From contig CP030277.1 of assembly GCA_003330885.1 (NCBI GenBank), forward strand, positions 3,584,001 to 3,648,000: a DNA stretch of 64,000 nucleotides, read 5' to 3'. Below, in pieces: positions 27,185-36,816 of this stretch (its first letter is position 1; each line of letters opens with the position of its first letter). The DNA is from Rhodobiaceae bacterium. GTDB lineage: Bacteria > Pseudomonadota > Alphaproteobacteria > Parvibaculales > Parvibaculaceae. The position numbers and the translations under genes were made by a program. The notes below the pieces were generated by a model. It did no database searches. It was not told the DNA's origin and saw only the letters and a list, made by a program, of their open reading frames with translations.

Positions 27185-28050
27185 CGAACAGGAATGGTCT
27201 GGACAAACGGCTGAACCCTTACCGGGCAGATCTGGCAGCAGCCTATCTACGCGGCGAGGTGGACGCTGACCGGTTTGTGGAGAGTGAAGACTTTCAGGTG
27301 GCGGCACCGCGCGCACCATTGCTCCGCCGGGCGGAAGAGCATGCACCCATGGATACCGAATTGCTCTACGGCGAAACTTTCCGCGTCTATGAGACAGTAG
27401 GAGACTGGTGTTGGGGCCAGGCCGCGGGAGACGACTATGTCGGCTATGTCTCAGCTAACCTACTTCGGCCTTCAAAGGGCGCTGTCACTCACCGGGTGGT
27501 GGCGCTTCGAACCTTTATCTATCCCGAAGCAGACATTAAATCGCGACTGGCCATACCGCTTTCCATGAACGCAAAATTGGTGGCGACAGGCGCTGCGGGA
27601 AAATTTGTTGAATTGGCTGGCGGTGGATATGTCGTCTCCTCCCACCTGTCGAAAATTGACACGTTCGCATCTGACTATGTGGGTGTCGCCGAGGAATTCC
27701 TCGGCGTGCCTTATCTATGGGGCGGACGCGATGCGCGGGGTCTGGACTGCTCCGGGCTTGTTCAGATGAGCATGGAGCGCTGTGGCATTGCCTGCCTGCG
27801 GGACACGGATCTCCAGGAAGCAACGCTTGGCGAAGCGCTTGCGGATACAACGGATCTGTCGGCGCTACAGCGCGGCGATCTCATTTTCTGGAGAGGGCAC
27901 GTGGGCATCATGGTGGACGGGGAAACCTTGCTCCATGCCAACGCAACCCATATGCGTACGGTAAAGGAACCGATTGCCGAAGCTGTTCGCCGGATCGATA
28001 AAAGCGATGGGCCGGTCACAAGCATCAGACGGCTAAAGGCCTCAGGCTAA
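27181..28050 (+). CDS. NlpC/P60 family peptidase with SH3-like domains
   Basis: A 289-aa predicted gamma-D-glutamyl-diaminopimelate-type endopeptidase. Residues about 50-160 form bacterial SH3-like modules (LLYGETFRVYETVGDWCWGQ). The catalytic domain follows, with the nucleophile in LDCSGLVQMSMERCG, the general base in GHVGIMVDGETLLHANATHM, and the usual entry motif FLGVPYLWGGRDARG. No signal peptide is visible, suggesting cytoplasmic action on imported muropeptides, consistent with the aminopeptidase upstream. Confidence 0.92.
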   Translation: MTNRNGLDKRLNPYRADLAAAYLRGEVDADRFVESEDFQVAAPRAPLLRRAEEHAPMDTELLYGETFRVYETVGDWCWGQAAGDDYVGYVSANLLRPSKGAVTHRVVALRTFIYPEADIKSRLAIPLSMNAKLVATGAAGKFVELAGGGYVVSSHLSKIDTFASDYVGVAEEFLGVPYLWGGRDARGLDCSGLVQMSMERCGIACLRDTDLQEATLGEALADTTDLSALQRGDLIFWRGHVGIMVDGETLLHANATHMRTVKEPIAEAVRRIDKSDGPVTSIRRLKASG

Positions 28051-28053
28051 GCC

Positions 28054-29721
28054 TCAGGAAGCGGCCTCTCCGGGGCCGGTTTCCAGGTCGAAAGCTGCTG
28101 CCATGAGTGTCTTTGTATAATCGGTCTCTGGCGCATCGAAAATCTTATCAGCTGGACCCTGCTCGACGACTTTGCCGGCCCGCATGACAATCACCTGATC
28201 TGCCAGGGCGCGCACCACTTTCAGGTCATGGCTGATGAAGAGATAGGCCAGATTGTATTTCTTTTGCAAGGTGCGCAGCAGATCAACAATCTGCGCCTGC
28301 ACAGACATATCCAGCGCGCTTGTGGGTTCATCCAACATCACAAATTTCGGCTGCAATGCCATGGCGCGCGCAATGGCAATGCGTTGTCGCTGACCACCTG
28401 AAAACTCGTGCGGATATCGATCCTGCATCGCCGGATCAATGCCCACCTCCTGAAGGGCAGACGTCACCCGGGCGCGCCGTTCTGTAGGGGAAAGACCTCT
28501 ATTTTGAACGATGAGGCCTTCTTCCACGATTTGTGAGATGGAGAGGCGCGGCGAAAGAGACCCGAACGGGTCCTGAAACACGATCTGCATATGCTCACGA
28601 AGAGGTCGCACATCTTTTTCTGAAAGCCCATCAATCTGCTCTCCTTCAAACCGGATCGGGCCATCACTCGAGATGAGCCGAAGCAGAGCAAGGCCAAGGG
28701 TCGTTTTGCCGGATCCGGACTCTCCGACAATGCCAACTGTCTGGCCCTCCTGGACGGTAACGCTGATGCCGTCGACGGCTTTCACGTGATCAACCGTCTT
28801 GCGCAGAAGCCCCTTTTTGATCGGGAACCAGACTTTGAGATCATCTGTCTCCATCACCACAGGTGCATCACCGCGTGGCGTTTCTGGCCGGCCCTTGGGT
28901 TCGGCGGCGAGCAGATGTCTCGTATAGTCATGTTGGGGGTCGGAGAAAATTGTCTCTGTTTCCCCTGTCTCAACAACTTCACCACCTGTCATCACATAGG
29001 TGCGGTCTGCCATCTTCCGCACAATGCCAAGGTCATGGGTGATGAGCAGCATGGCCATGCCCATTTCCCGCTGCAGCTCTTTGAGGAGCGCAAGAATTTG
29101 GGCTTGCACCGTTACATCAAGGGCAGTGGTCGGTTCATCTGCGATCAGGAGGTCCGGTTCATTGGCGAGTGCCATGGCAATCATGACCCGCTGTCTTTGG
29201 CCACCGGAAAGCTGATGCGGATAGGCGCCGAGGCGTCCTTCGGCGTCCCGAATGCCGACTTTTTCGAGCAAGACGAGAACTTCTGCACGCGCAGCCTCAT
29301 TGCTCAAACCTTTGTGGCGGATCAGAACTTCCCCCACCTGTCGCTCAATTGTGTGTAGCGGGTTGAGAGATGTCATAGGCTCCTGGAACACCATGGAGAT
29401 CTGATTGCCACGCACCGACCTGAGTGCATTTTCGTCAGTGCTCATGAGGTTTTCGCCGCGATAGCGGATGGCCCCATGAGGGTGAGACGCCTGCGGATAA
29501 GGCAGGAGTTTCAGGATCGACAAGGCGGTGACCGATTTTCCAGAGCCGGACTCACCGACCAGTGCGACGGTCTCGCCAGCATCAATGCTGAGAGAAACGC
29601 CTTTGACCGCATGGGTCACTTCTTCGCCCTGACGGAAATCAACATGAAGATTGTCGATCTCGATCAGCGGTGTATCCGCGCGATCGCTCATGTCCGGATC
29701 CGTCATGCCATCTTTTGTCAT
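28054..29721 (-). CDS. yejF: Peptide ABC transporter, fused double ATPase (YejF-like)
   Basis: A 555-aa protein with two complete ABC domains in tandem, as in YejF. Walker A motifs are [15 protein letters not shown] and [15 protein letters not shown]; signatures are LSGGQRQRV and FSGGQRQRI; each has its own Walker B ([23 protein letters not shown]). YejABEF imports oligopeptides, including microcin C and some antimicrobial peptides, in studied bacteria. ATGA overlap with yejE. Confidence 0.93.
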   Translation of the reverse strand: MTKDGMTDPDMSDRADTPLIEIDNLHVDFRQGEEVTHAVKGVSLSIDAGETVALVGESGSGKSVTALSILKLLPYPQASHPHGAIRYRGENLMSTDENALRSVRGNQISMVFQEPMTSLNPLHTIERQVGEVLIRHKGLSNEAARAEVLVLLEKVGIRDAEGRLGAYPHQLSGGQRQRVMIAMALANEPDLLIADEPTTALDVTVQAQILALLKELQREMGMAMLLITHDLGIVRKMADRTYVMTGGEVVETGETETIFSDPQHDYTRHLLAAEPKGRPETPRGDAPVVMETDDLKVWFPIKKGLLRKTVDHVKAVDGISVTVQEGQTVGIVGESGSGKTTLGLALLRLISSDGPIRFEGEQIDGLSEKDVRPLREHMQIVFQDPFGSLSPRLSISQIVEEGLIVQNRGLSPTERRARVTSALQEVGIDPAMQDRYPHEFSGGQRQRIAIARAMALQPKFVMLDEPTSALDMSVQAQIVDLLRTLQKKYNLAYLFISHDLKVVRALADQVIVMRAGKVVEQGPADKIFDAPETDYTKTLMAAAFDLETGPGEAAS

Positions 29722-30785
29722 GAGAGAGTCTTTCTGGGATCAAATGCGTCCCGCACCGCTTCGCCGATAAAGATCAGCAGGCTCAACATGATCGCGATGG
29801 TGAAAAAGCCCGAGAAGCCGAGCCAGGGTGCCTGCAAATTGGCTTTGCCCTGGGCGAGCAACTCACCCAGCGACGGCGAACCCGGTGGCAGGCCAAACCC
29901 CAGAAAGTCGAGCGACGTGAGGGTCGTAATCGACGCGTTCAGGATGAAGGGCATGAAGGTGAGCGTTGCCACCATCGCATTGGGCAGCAGGTGCTTATAG
30001 ATGATGGTGCCGTTGGAGACGCCGAGGGCGCGCGCCGCATTCACATATTCGAAGTTGCGCCCGCGCAGGAATTCAGCACGCACAACACCCACAAGGGCAA
30101 CCCAGCTGAAGAGTAGGAGAATGCAGAGCAAGATCCAGAAATTGGGTTCGATGATCGCGGCGATGATGATCAGAAGGTAGAGTTGGGGAACGCTTGTCCA
30201 GATCTCAATAAACCGCTGGAAAATGAGATCAAGCCAGCCGCCAAAGTAGCCCTGGACCGCCCCGGCAGCGACGCCAATGATGGACGAGAAGATGGTAAGC
30301 GTCAGACCAAAGAGCACGGAGATACGGAAGCCATATATGAGGCGCGCCACCACGTCGCGGCCCTGATCATCGGTGCCGAGCCAGTTCTCCGCGCTCGGCG
30401 GGGCGGGTGCAGGAACCGGCAGATTGCGATTGATCGTGTCATAGCTGTAGCGAATGATCGGCCAGATCATCGTTCCATCTGCTTCGGAAATCAGTTCCTG
30501 AACAAACGGATCTCGATAGTCCGCTTCTGTCGCAAAATCACCACCGAACGTTGTCTCCGCATAGGTGTTGAACGCAGGGAAATAGAGAGAGCCATCATAA
30601 GTCAGGACGAGCGGCTTATCATTGGCGATAAGCGGGGCAAAGAGCGTGAGGAAAAACAACACCAGGAAAATCCGAAGCGACCAGAAGCCACGCCGATTGG
30701 CTTTGAAGTTCCGCCAGCGACGTTCATTGAGTGGCGTCATTTGCGGGATCGTGATGTTGAAGCGGGCGAGCAGGGAACGAACCAT
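29718..30785 (-). CDS. yejE: Peptide ABC transporter permease (YejE-like)
   Basis: A 355-aa DppC/OppC-type permease. It has a long periplasmic insertion after helix 1 (residues about 50-130), as in YejE, then GTDDQGRDVVARLIYGFRIS and the ATPase-contacting EAA loop near EYVNAARALGVSNGTII. Overlaps yejB by one base (TGATG) and yejF by four. Confidence 0.93.
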   Translation of the reverse strand: MVRSLLARFNITIPQMTPLNERRWRNFKANRRGFWSLRIFLVLFFLTLFAPLIANDKPLVLTYDGSLYFPAFNTYAETTFGGDFATEADYRDPFVQELISEADGTMIWPIIRYSYDTINRNLPVPAPAPPSAENWLGTDDQGRDVVARLIYGFRISVLFGLTLTIFSSIIGVAAGAVQGYFGGWLDLIFQRFIEIWTSVPQLYLLIIIAAIIEPNFWILLCILLLFSWVALVGVVRAEFLRGRNFEYVNAARALGVSNGTIIYKHLLPNAMVATLTFMPFILNASITTLTSLDFLGFGLPPGSPSLGELLAQGKANLQAPWLGFSGFFTIAIMLSLLIFIGEAVRDAFDPRKTLS

Positions 30786-31885
30786 CAGACCTCCCGCGTT
30801 TCAAAGTCGATACGCGGATCAATCCACGTATAGGTGAGGTCGCTGATAAGCGTGATCACAAGACCGAGAAGCCCGAAGATATAGAGCGTGCCGAACACAA
30901 CCGGATAGTCGCGGTTGATGATGCTTTCAAACGAAAGAAGCCCCAATCCGTCGAGTGAGAAGATTGTCTCGATGAGAAGGGAGCCTGTGAAAAAGACGCC
31001 CACAAATGCACCGGGAAAGCCTGCGATCACAATCAGCATGGCGTTCCGGAATACATGACCATAGAGAACTTCGCGCTCAGTCAGCCCCTTCGCCCGCGCC
31101 GTCACCACATATTGTTTTTTGATTTCATCAAGAAAGGAATTCTTGGTGAGAAGCGTCGTCGTCGCAAAACCGCTAATCACCATCGCTGTGATGGGGAGCG
31201 CCAGGTGCCACATATAGTCAGTAACTTTGCCGAACCAGGAGAGCTCTTCCCAGCCATCCGACGTGAGGCCCCGTAACGGAAAGACATCAAAGTAGGAGCC
31301 GCCTGCAAACAGCACGATCAGCACCACCGCAAACAGGAAGCCCGGGATCGCGTACCCCACGATAATCACTGCACTCGTCCAGACATCGAGGCTGGACCCA
31401 TCACGCACCGCCTTCATGACGCCAAGCGGGATCGAGATCATATAGGTGATGAGCGTTGTCCAAAGCCCGAGCGAAATGGAGACCGGCATTTTTTCGAGGA
31501 TGAGATCTATAACCTGCACATCGCGGAAATAGCTCTCGCCGAAATCGAACCGCGCATAGTTCCACACCATGAGGGCAAAGCGCTCATAGACAGGTTTGTC
31601 AAAACCGAATTGCTTTTCGAGGCTCGCAATAAATTCCGGATCAAGGCCTTGAGCGCCACGATATTTCGCGGTGACATCGCTTACCGCCGCCCCACCGCCG
31701 GAAAAATCGCTGCCGGCGGTGCCGCCGACCCGCGCCGTGGCGGAAACTTCCGTCCCCTGGATTTGCGCGATGATCCGCTCAATTGGGCCACCAGGTGCAA
31801 ACTGCACAATCGTGAAGCTCACCAACATGATGCCCAAAATGGTGGGGATCATCAGAAGAAGCCGTCGAACAATATAGGCGGCCAT
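30785..31885 (-). CDS. yejB: Peptide ABC transporter permease (YejB-like)
   Basis: A 366-aa DppB/OppB-type permease: N-terminal helix YIVRRLLLMIPTILGIMLVS, a periplasmic loop with FIASLEKQFGFDKPVYER, and the EAA loop QYVVTARAKGLTEREVLYGH. Together with yejE and yejF it forms the membrane part of the importer fed by the two upstream binding proteins. Confidence 0.93.
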   Translation of the reverse strand: MAAYIVRRLLLMIPTILGIMLVSFTIVQFAPGGPIERIIAQIQGTEVSATARVGGTAGSDFSGGGAAVSDVTAKYRGAQGLDPEFIASLEKQFGFDKPVYERFALMVWNYARFDFGESYFRDVQVIDLILEKMPVSISLGLWTTLITYMISIPLGVMKAVRDGSSLDVWTSAVIIVGYAIPGFLFAVVLIVLFAGGSYFDVFPLRGLTSDGWEELSWFGKVTDYMWHLALPITAMVISGFATTTLLTKNSFLDEIKKQYVVTARAKGLTEREVLYGHVFRNAMLIVIAGFPGAFVGVFFTGSLLIETIFSLDGLGLLSFESIINRDYPVVFGTLYIFGLLGLVITLISDLTYTWIDPRIDFETREV

Positions 31886-32080
31886 GGTCTAGGTCCGGTC
31901 TTGCTGAGCGCAGGCAGAAAAAGTGCCAAATCTGATTTTCGGGGTTTTTCGTCCGAATGCGCGTTGGAGTGAATCGGGCGGATATGCCCTCAGGATGCAT
32001 AGAGAGTCTAACTGAATCGCTACCATGTCCCAAATCATGTTCAAATCGGAATAACGATCATGTTTTTTGCAGGCGGCCGG
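31886..32080. other. Gap between yejB and the second binding protein gene
   Basis: 195 bases without a gene, holding one copy of a short dispersed repeat (31917-31963). No clear terminator or promoter seen. Confidence 0.5.
31917..31963 (+). repeat. Dispersed intergenic repeat, copy A
   Basis: About 47 bases similar to 37566-37611: both share AAAAGTGCCA, GATTT, GGTTTT and CGTCCG followed by TGCGCG in the same order and spacing, with one length difference. Both copies are intergenic. Confidence 0.6.
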
Positions 32081-33952
32081 TCAGGGTTGTTCCGCCTGAG
32101 GGGCATTCTGGGCCTTTGCCGGATCGATCCACCAGGTGTCGAGAACACCCCGTTTGTCAGTAACAGCACTCCCGCGTGAATAGCGGGGCGCCTTGTCTGG
32201 CCGGGCAAACACGTCCCAGAAGGCCAGCGTATGAGACGCCTTGTACCAGTGGGGCACCCAGTAAAAGCCGGCCCGCAATATTCGGTCTATGGCGCGCGCC
32301 GCCTGGACCTGTTCTTCGCGGTTCTCGGCATTGATGATTTTGTCCATCAATGCGTCAATTACAGGATCGCTCATGCCGGACAGGTTGAAGCTGCCGGGAG
32401 TCTCTGCCGCTTCCGAACTCCAATAGTTGCTGATTTCGACCCCTGGCGTTGCGGATATGGAAAAACGGCGAGTCATCACATCAAAGTCGAAGACTTTCAC
32501 CCGTTCCTGATACTCAGCCGAATTGGCAGGCTTGATATTGGTCTCAATGCCAAGCTGGATGAGATTGGCCTGAAAGGCTGAAATCACCCGCTCAAAGGTT
32601 GGGGCATCGTTGAGAAACTCTACTGTGAGGGTATCTCCCGCAGCATTTCGCCTTTTGCCGTCCTGAATGGTCCAGCCTGCCGCGTCGAGCAGTTTGCTCG
32701 CCTGTAGGAGGAGGCGCCGGTCCTTGCCCGAGCCGTCCGACACCGGTGGCTCAATCGCTTCGTCAAACACTCGGGCGGGTAGTTGATCCCGATAGGGCTC
32801 AAGCAGTTCCAATTCACCGGGGCCAGGCAGACCTTGGGCACGCATTTCTGAGTTTTCGAAATAGCTGCCGCTGCGCTGGTAGAGACCAAAGAAGTGATTG
32901 CGATTGGTCCATTCAAAGTCGAAAGCGAGCCCCAGTGCCTCGCGAACCCGGACGTCTGAAAACTGCTCACGGCGTGTATTCAGGAACCAGCCCTGAGCGC
33001 CCGACGGTGTTTCATCCTGCATGGTGAGAAGCACGACACGTCCGTCTTCAACGGCGGGGAAGTTATACTCCGTCGCCCAGGTTTTGGACGTGAACTCTTC
33101 GCGAAGCAGATATTCGCCGGCCTTAAACGCTTCGAATTGCGCGGTGCGATCCCGGTAGAATTCGTAGCGCACGGTATCGAAGTTCCAGCGCCCTACATTC
33201 ACATTAAGGTCGCGCGCCCAATAATCCTCGACACGCTCATAGGTGACAAAACGCCCTTGTTCGAACTCTTTCATCCTGTAGGGACCGCTGCCCAAAGGGG
33301 CGTCGAGGGTCGTTTTCTCGAAATCATGGGTTGTGTAGTAGGTCTTTGAGAAAATCGGCAGCCCTGTGATGAGCAGTGCCAGATCGCGGGTCTGATTGCC
33401 CGTGAAGGTGACATTGAGTGTATGGGATCCGAGTGCTTCCGCTCCTGCCATCTCGCGGATGGTCAGCGAGATCAAGGGGTGCCCCTTTTCTTTCAAGAGC
33501 ATGAGCGAGAAAGCCGCATCTTCTGCAGTGAGCGGGCTTCCGTCATGGAATCGCGCTTCCGGGTGCAGCTCAAAAACAATGCTGTTGCCATCGTCTGCCA
33601 TGTCCGCCGTTTTAGCGACAAGGCCATAGACCGCATCTGGTTCGTCCCCGGAACGTGTCATCAGCGTATCGAATGTGAGCTCCGCGCCCATCGCCCCATT
33701 CCCTTTAAGGATATAGCTGTTGAGGCTGTCGAAGGTGAGCGGTGATTGGTTGAGAATCCAAGTTGGGCCAATCTGGCTGAAAGCACCGCCCTTGGGGGCG
33801 TCAGGGTTCACATACGAGAAGTGTGCAAAGTCTTTCTCATACAGAAGGTCGCCAAAAATCGACAAGCCATGGCGTGGCTCTGCAATGGCGCTTCCCCAGG
33901 AAAGGGCAAAGCTCATTGCTGCGACCGCCGCTCCCGCCCCAATGCGCCGCAT
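32081..33952 (-). CDS. yejA: Peptide-binding protein, family 5 (YejA-like), second copy
   Basis: A 623-aa periplasmic solute-binding protein. The signal peptide (AGAAVAAMSFALSWGSAIA) is followed by the YejA-type opening HGLSIFGDLLYEKDF and FSYVNPDAPKGG, then the SBP family 5 core (GLVAKTADMADDGNSIVFEL). It starts one base inside the stop of a paralogue (TGATG), so the two are coupled. It lies upstream of yejBEF. Confidence 0.93.
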   Translation of the reverse strand: MRRIGAGAAVAAMSFALSWGSAIAEPRHGLSIFGDLLYEKDFAHFSYVNPDAPKGGAFSQIGPTWILNQSPLTFDSLNSYILKGNGAMGAELTFDTLMTRSGDEPDAVYGLVAKTADMADDGNSIVFELHPEARFHDGSPLTAEDAAFSLMLLKEKGHPLISLTIREMAGAEALGSHTLNVTFTGNQTRDLALLITGLPIFSKTYYTTHDFEKTTLDAPLGSGPYRMKEFEQGRFVTYERVEDYWARDLNVNVGRWNFDTVRYEFYRDRTAQFEAFKAGEYLLREEFTSKTWATEYNFPAVEDGRVVLLTMQDETPSGAQGWFLNTRREQFSDVRVREALGLAFDFEWTNRNHFFGLYQRSGSYFENSEMRAQGLPGPGELELLEPYRDQLPARVFDEAIEPPVSDGSGKDRRLLLQASKLLDAAGWTIQDGKRRNAAGDTLTVEFLNDAPTFERVISAFQANLIQLGIETNIKPANSAEYQERVKVFDFDVMTRRFSISATPGVEISNYWSSEAAETPGSFNLSGMSDPVIDALMDKIINAENREEQVQAARAIDRILRAGFYWVPHWYKASHTLAFWDVFARPDKAPRYSRGSAVTDKRGVLDTWWIDPAKAQNAPQAEQP

Positions 33953-35763
33953 CAGTTTTGGGCCTCATCACCAGTATGCCACCAGATGGTGGGGAAGCCA
34001 GGATTGAACGCAGGTGTGGGATCGGGATGCGCAATGTGCGACCAGACCGCAGCGCGGGTGAAGGGGATATGCCATTGCGGAACGATGTAGTGGCGCCAAA
34101 GAAGCACACGGTCAAGCGCATGACTTGCTGTCACAAGCGCGTCCCGGTCGCGGGCAAGAATGATCTCATCAATCAAAGCTTCGACAACGGGATCGCAAAT
34201 GCCGATCACGTTGCGGCTGCCATTGCGTTCAGCAGCTTCACAGCCCCAGAACTCCCGTTGCTCATTACCCGGCGAAAGAGACTGACCAGCACTATGGATG
34301 ATCATGTCAAAATCGAAACTGTCCAGGCGGTTCTGATATTGGGACGTGTCGACAATGCGAATGCTGCCATTGATACCAAGCTTCTTCAGCGCCTGGAGGT
34401 AGGGTTGCACCACACGTTCAAAGGTCGGCGAGACCAACAAGAACTCAATATCAAAAGTCCCGCCACTCTCATTATTGACCAGAACCCCATCTTCATTGAC
34501 CGACCATCCAGCGTCTTGAAGCAGCTTGGTGGCAGCGCGCAGGTTGCGCCGATTCTCACCGCTCCCATCGGTCGTTGGCACGCTGAATGTCTCTGTGAAC
34601 AGAGAGGCAGGCAGCTGATCGCGGAAAGGCTCGAGAAGGGCAAGCTCGGCCCCCTCAGGAGTGCCGCTTGCTGCGAGTTCTGAATTCTCAAAATAGCTGT
34701 CGGTCCGCGTGTACTGGCCATAGAAGAGTGTCTTGTTGGCCCACTCGAAATCAAAGGCAAGTCCTATTGCCTCACGAACGCGGACGTCAGTGAACTTATC
34801 GCGACGCAGGTTCATGGCAAACCCCTGCATGGGTTCAGGGTTTGATGTATAAAGTTCTTGTTTGCGCACGAGCCCCTCGCGAGCTGCCGGGAAGTCATAG
34901 GACGTGGCCCAGTTCTTCGCGGAGTTCTCAAGGCGAACGTCAATCTGACCGCCCTTGAAGGCTTCAAGAGCGATGGTGCTGTCACCAAAATAGCTGAAGC
35001 GAATCTCATCAAAATTATAAGCACCGATATTCACATTGAGATCAGCTGCCCAATAGTCGGGCACCCGCTCAAAGGTGATGCCGGTTGGCGCATCAACTTT
35101 CGAAACCCGGTAGGGGCCACTGCCAAGGGGAGGCTCCAGCGTGGTTTCGTTGAAGTCGCGCGTTTCCCAATAATGTTTCGGTAGCACCGGCAACTGCCCA
35201 ACGATCAGCGGCAGCTCTCGGTTGTTTGACACGGAGAAGTTGAATCGCACTTCAAGCGGGGAGAGCTTCTCGACGCTTTCAACATCCGCATAGTACGCAT
35301 TGTAGAAGGGCATGTTCGTGGTCAGCGTTTCAAGAGACCAAATAATGTCCTCTGGCGTCACCCGTTTCCCATCATGCCACTTCGCGTTTGGGCGAAGTTT
35401 GAAAGTGACAGAGGAATAGTCGTCCGGGTGCGACACGGATTCCGCCAACAGCCCATATTCGCTGGCTGGTTCGTCCATGGAACTCGTCATGAGTGTGTCG
35501 TAGAGGAACGTCGAGATACCTGCGGCGGACCGGCCTTTGACAATGAAGGGGTTGAGGCTGTCAAAGCTGCCAATACTGGCATAGCGCAGCGTGCCGCCTT
35601 TGGGCGCCTCTGGGTTCACATAGTCAAATCGTTCGAAGCCCGCGGGATATTTGAGCGATCCGAAAAGGGAGAGGCCATGTTGTTCAGTGTCCTCCGCCAT
35701 GGCGGCACTGATACCCATAACCAGAGCCAAACCTGCACCCGCAAAACGTCCAATCCACGCCAA
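33952..35763 (-). CDS. yejA: Peptide-binding protein, family 5 (YejA-like), first copy
   Basis: A 603-aa periplasmic binding protein with signal peptide (AGAGLALVMGISAAMA). It opens like its neighbour: HGLSLFGSLKYPAGF, then FDYVNPEAPKGGTLRYA. The two share many blocks (YFENSE, RVREAIGLAFDFEW/RVREALGLAFDFEW) but are clearly diverged, so this is an old duplication, probably with different peptide preferences served by one membrane complex. It is the first gene of the run. Confidence 0.93.
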   Translation of the reverse strand: MAWIGRFAGAGLALVMGISAAMAEDTEQHGLSLFGSLKYPAGFERFDYVNPEAPKGGTLRYASIGSFDSLNPFIVKGRSAAGISTFLYDTLMTSSMDEPASEYGLLAESVSHPDDYSSVTFKLRPNAKWHDGKRVTPEDIIWSLETLTTNMPFYNAYYADVESVEKLSPLEVRFNFSVSNNRELPLIVGQLPVLPKHYWETRDFNETTLEPPLGSGPYRVSKVDAPTGITFERVPDYWAADLNVNIGAYNFDEIRFSYFGDSTIALEAFKGGQIDVRLENSAKNWATSYDFPAAREGLVRKQELYTSNPEPMQGFAMNLRRDKFTDVRVREAIGLAFDFEWANKTLFYGQYTRTDSYFENSELAASGTPEGAELALLEPFRDQLPASLFTETFSVPTTDGSGENRRNLRAATKLLQDAGWSVNEDGVLVNNESGGTFDIEFLLVSPTFERVVQPYLQALKKLGINGSIRIVDTSQYQNRLDSFDFDMIIHSAGQSLSPGNEQREFWGCEAAERNGSRNVIGICDPVVEALIDEIILARDRDALVTASHALDRVLLWRHYIVPQWHIPFTRAAVWSHIAHPDPTPAFNPGFPTIWWHTGDEAQN

Positions 35764-35776
35764 ACCGACTTCTCCC

Positions 35777-35877
35777 TCTAGAGCATTTCCAGTTGAAGTA
35801 TTTCAACGTCCGGAAATGCGGCATCTAAGGAATCTAGAGCCGGGTTTTGATTTCATCAAAACATGACAGGCTCTAGA
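35777..35877. repeat. Composite palindromic intergenic element
   Basis: Two adjacent hairpins. The first has GCATTTCC/GGAAATGC arms (35783-35790, 35812-35819) with inner GTTGAA/TTCAAC. The second has TCTAGAGC/GCTCTAGA (35833-35840, 35870-35877) with inner GTTTTGAT/ATCAAAAC. The first resembles 54112-54154. Similar palindromic mosaic elements are common in Rhizobiales genomes. Confidence 0.75.
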
Positions 35878-35951
35878 CCCCCACAGCAACCTGCTCATTC
35901 CACGAAAGGAATGTGGCGAGACTGCGATACTCAAGAGGGGAGATTAGCATG

Positions 35952-35985
35952 AAAAAAGGCGCCGATCCTTGCCGGACCAGCGCCT
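35952..35985 (-). terminator. Rho-independent terminator after the cytochrome c gene
   Basis: Read on the minus strand, AGGCGC and GCGCCT (35980-35985 and 35957-35962) form a stem followed by a T-run (the A-run 35952-35957 on the plus strand). It lies 36 bases beyond the stop. Confidence 0.75.
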
Positions 35986-36020
35986 CTTAAGAAACTTTAA
36001 TGTGTCAAATCAGCGTTGGC

Positions 36021-36569
36021 TTACTCAGCGGCAGGCAGCGGCACGTTCGAACCAAGCGAGTTCAAATAGGCAATGATGTTTGCACGGTCAGCTGGCTTGC
36101 GCAGTCCGGCGAATGACATGGAGGTGCCGGGTGCGTAGCGACCAGGCTTTTCAAGAAACGCATTCATCGTTTCAAAGTCCCAGGTGCCGCCCATGCCCGA
36201 CAGAGCGCCGGAATAGTTAAAGCCATCAACCTGGGCTTTTGCACGGCTAATAACACCATAGAGATTAGGGCCAACCTTGTTGGCGCCGCCGTCATCAAAC
36301 GTGTGGCAGGCAGCGCACTTCTTGGCGACCTTTGCACCTTTGCCAATGTCGGCGCTGGCGAGCAACGTAGCAAGGCTTGGGCCTTCATCGGCGACCGCAC
36401 CGGCGTCACCGCCAGCAGGTGCGCCACTATCAGCAACCTCTACCGGGTAAGAGGCGGGGTTTGCCGCTTCAGGGGAAAACATCACGGAGGTCAATTCCCG
36501 CACGCCCATCAGAAGCAGGATCGAAAAGAGGAATGCACCTGCGATTTTGTTGAATTCAAAACTATCCAT
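36021..36569 (-). CDS. Membrane-anchored class I cytochrome c (CycM-like)
   Basis: A 182-aa protein: an uncleaved N-terminal anchor (FNKIAGAFLFSILLLMGVRE), an Ala/Gly/Pro-rich linker to about residue 75, then a cytochrome c2-type domain with haem-binding CAACH, YSGALSGMGGTWDFETMNAF and the Met ligand in PGTSMSFAGL. Such cytochromes carry electrons between the bc1 complex and oxidases. The divergent kdsB and following pheA match a common alphaproteobacterial gene order. Confidence 0.93.
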   Translation of the reverse strand: MDSFEFNKIAGAFLFSILLLMGVRELTSVMFSPEAANPASYPVEVADSGAPAGGDAGAVADEGPSLATLLASADIGKGAKVAKKCAACHTFDDGGANKVGPNLYGVISRAKAQVDGFNYSGALSGMGGTWDFETMNAFLEKPGRYAPGTSMSFAGLRKPADRANIIAYLNSLGSNVPLPAAE

Positions 36570-36816
36570 GGAAAAGCGGCTCCGGCCTTAATAAGTCTCT
36601 GGGAAGGGTCTCGGCGATCACAAACAGCCCGGCAAAGCCCCCACCCGCTGGTTGGCGCGGAGATTACCCGCTTCCGTGAGGGACCTGCAACCCGTATAAC
36701 AGCCCAAAACATGCGGCGCTCTGCCGCCCTTTTGGAGCCGGCACCGGACGGGTGAGCTGTTCGGGAGGGTGTTAAGAGGCCGAATCACCCATTTTTGCCC
36801 CATCTGAGCGGATTTC

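Noticed and set aside
33823-34683. 286-codon plus-strand ORF opposite the binding protein genes
   Set aside because: Antisense to two well-supported YejA-like genes; composition is that of a shadow frame.
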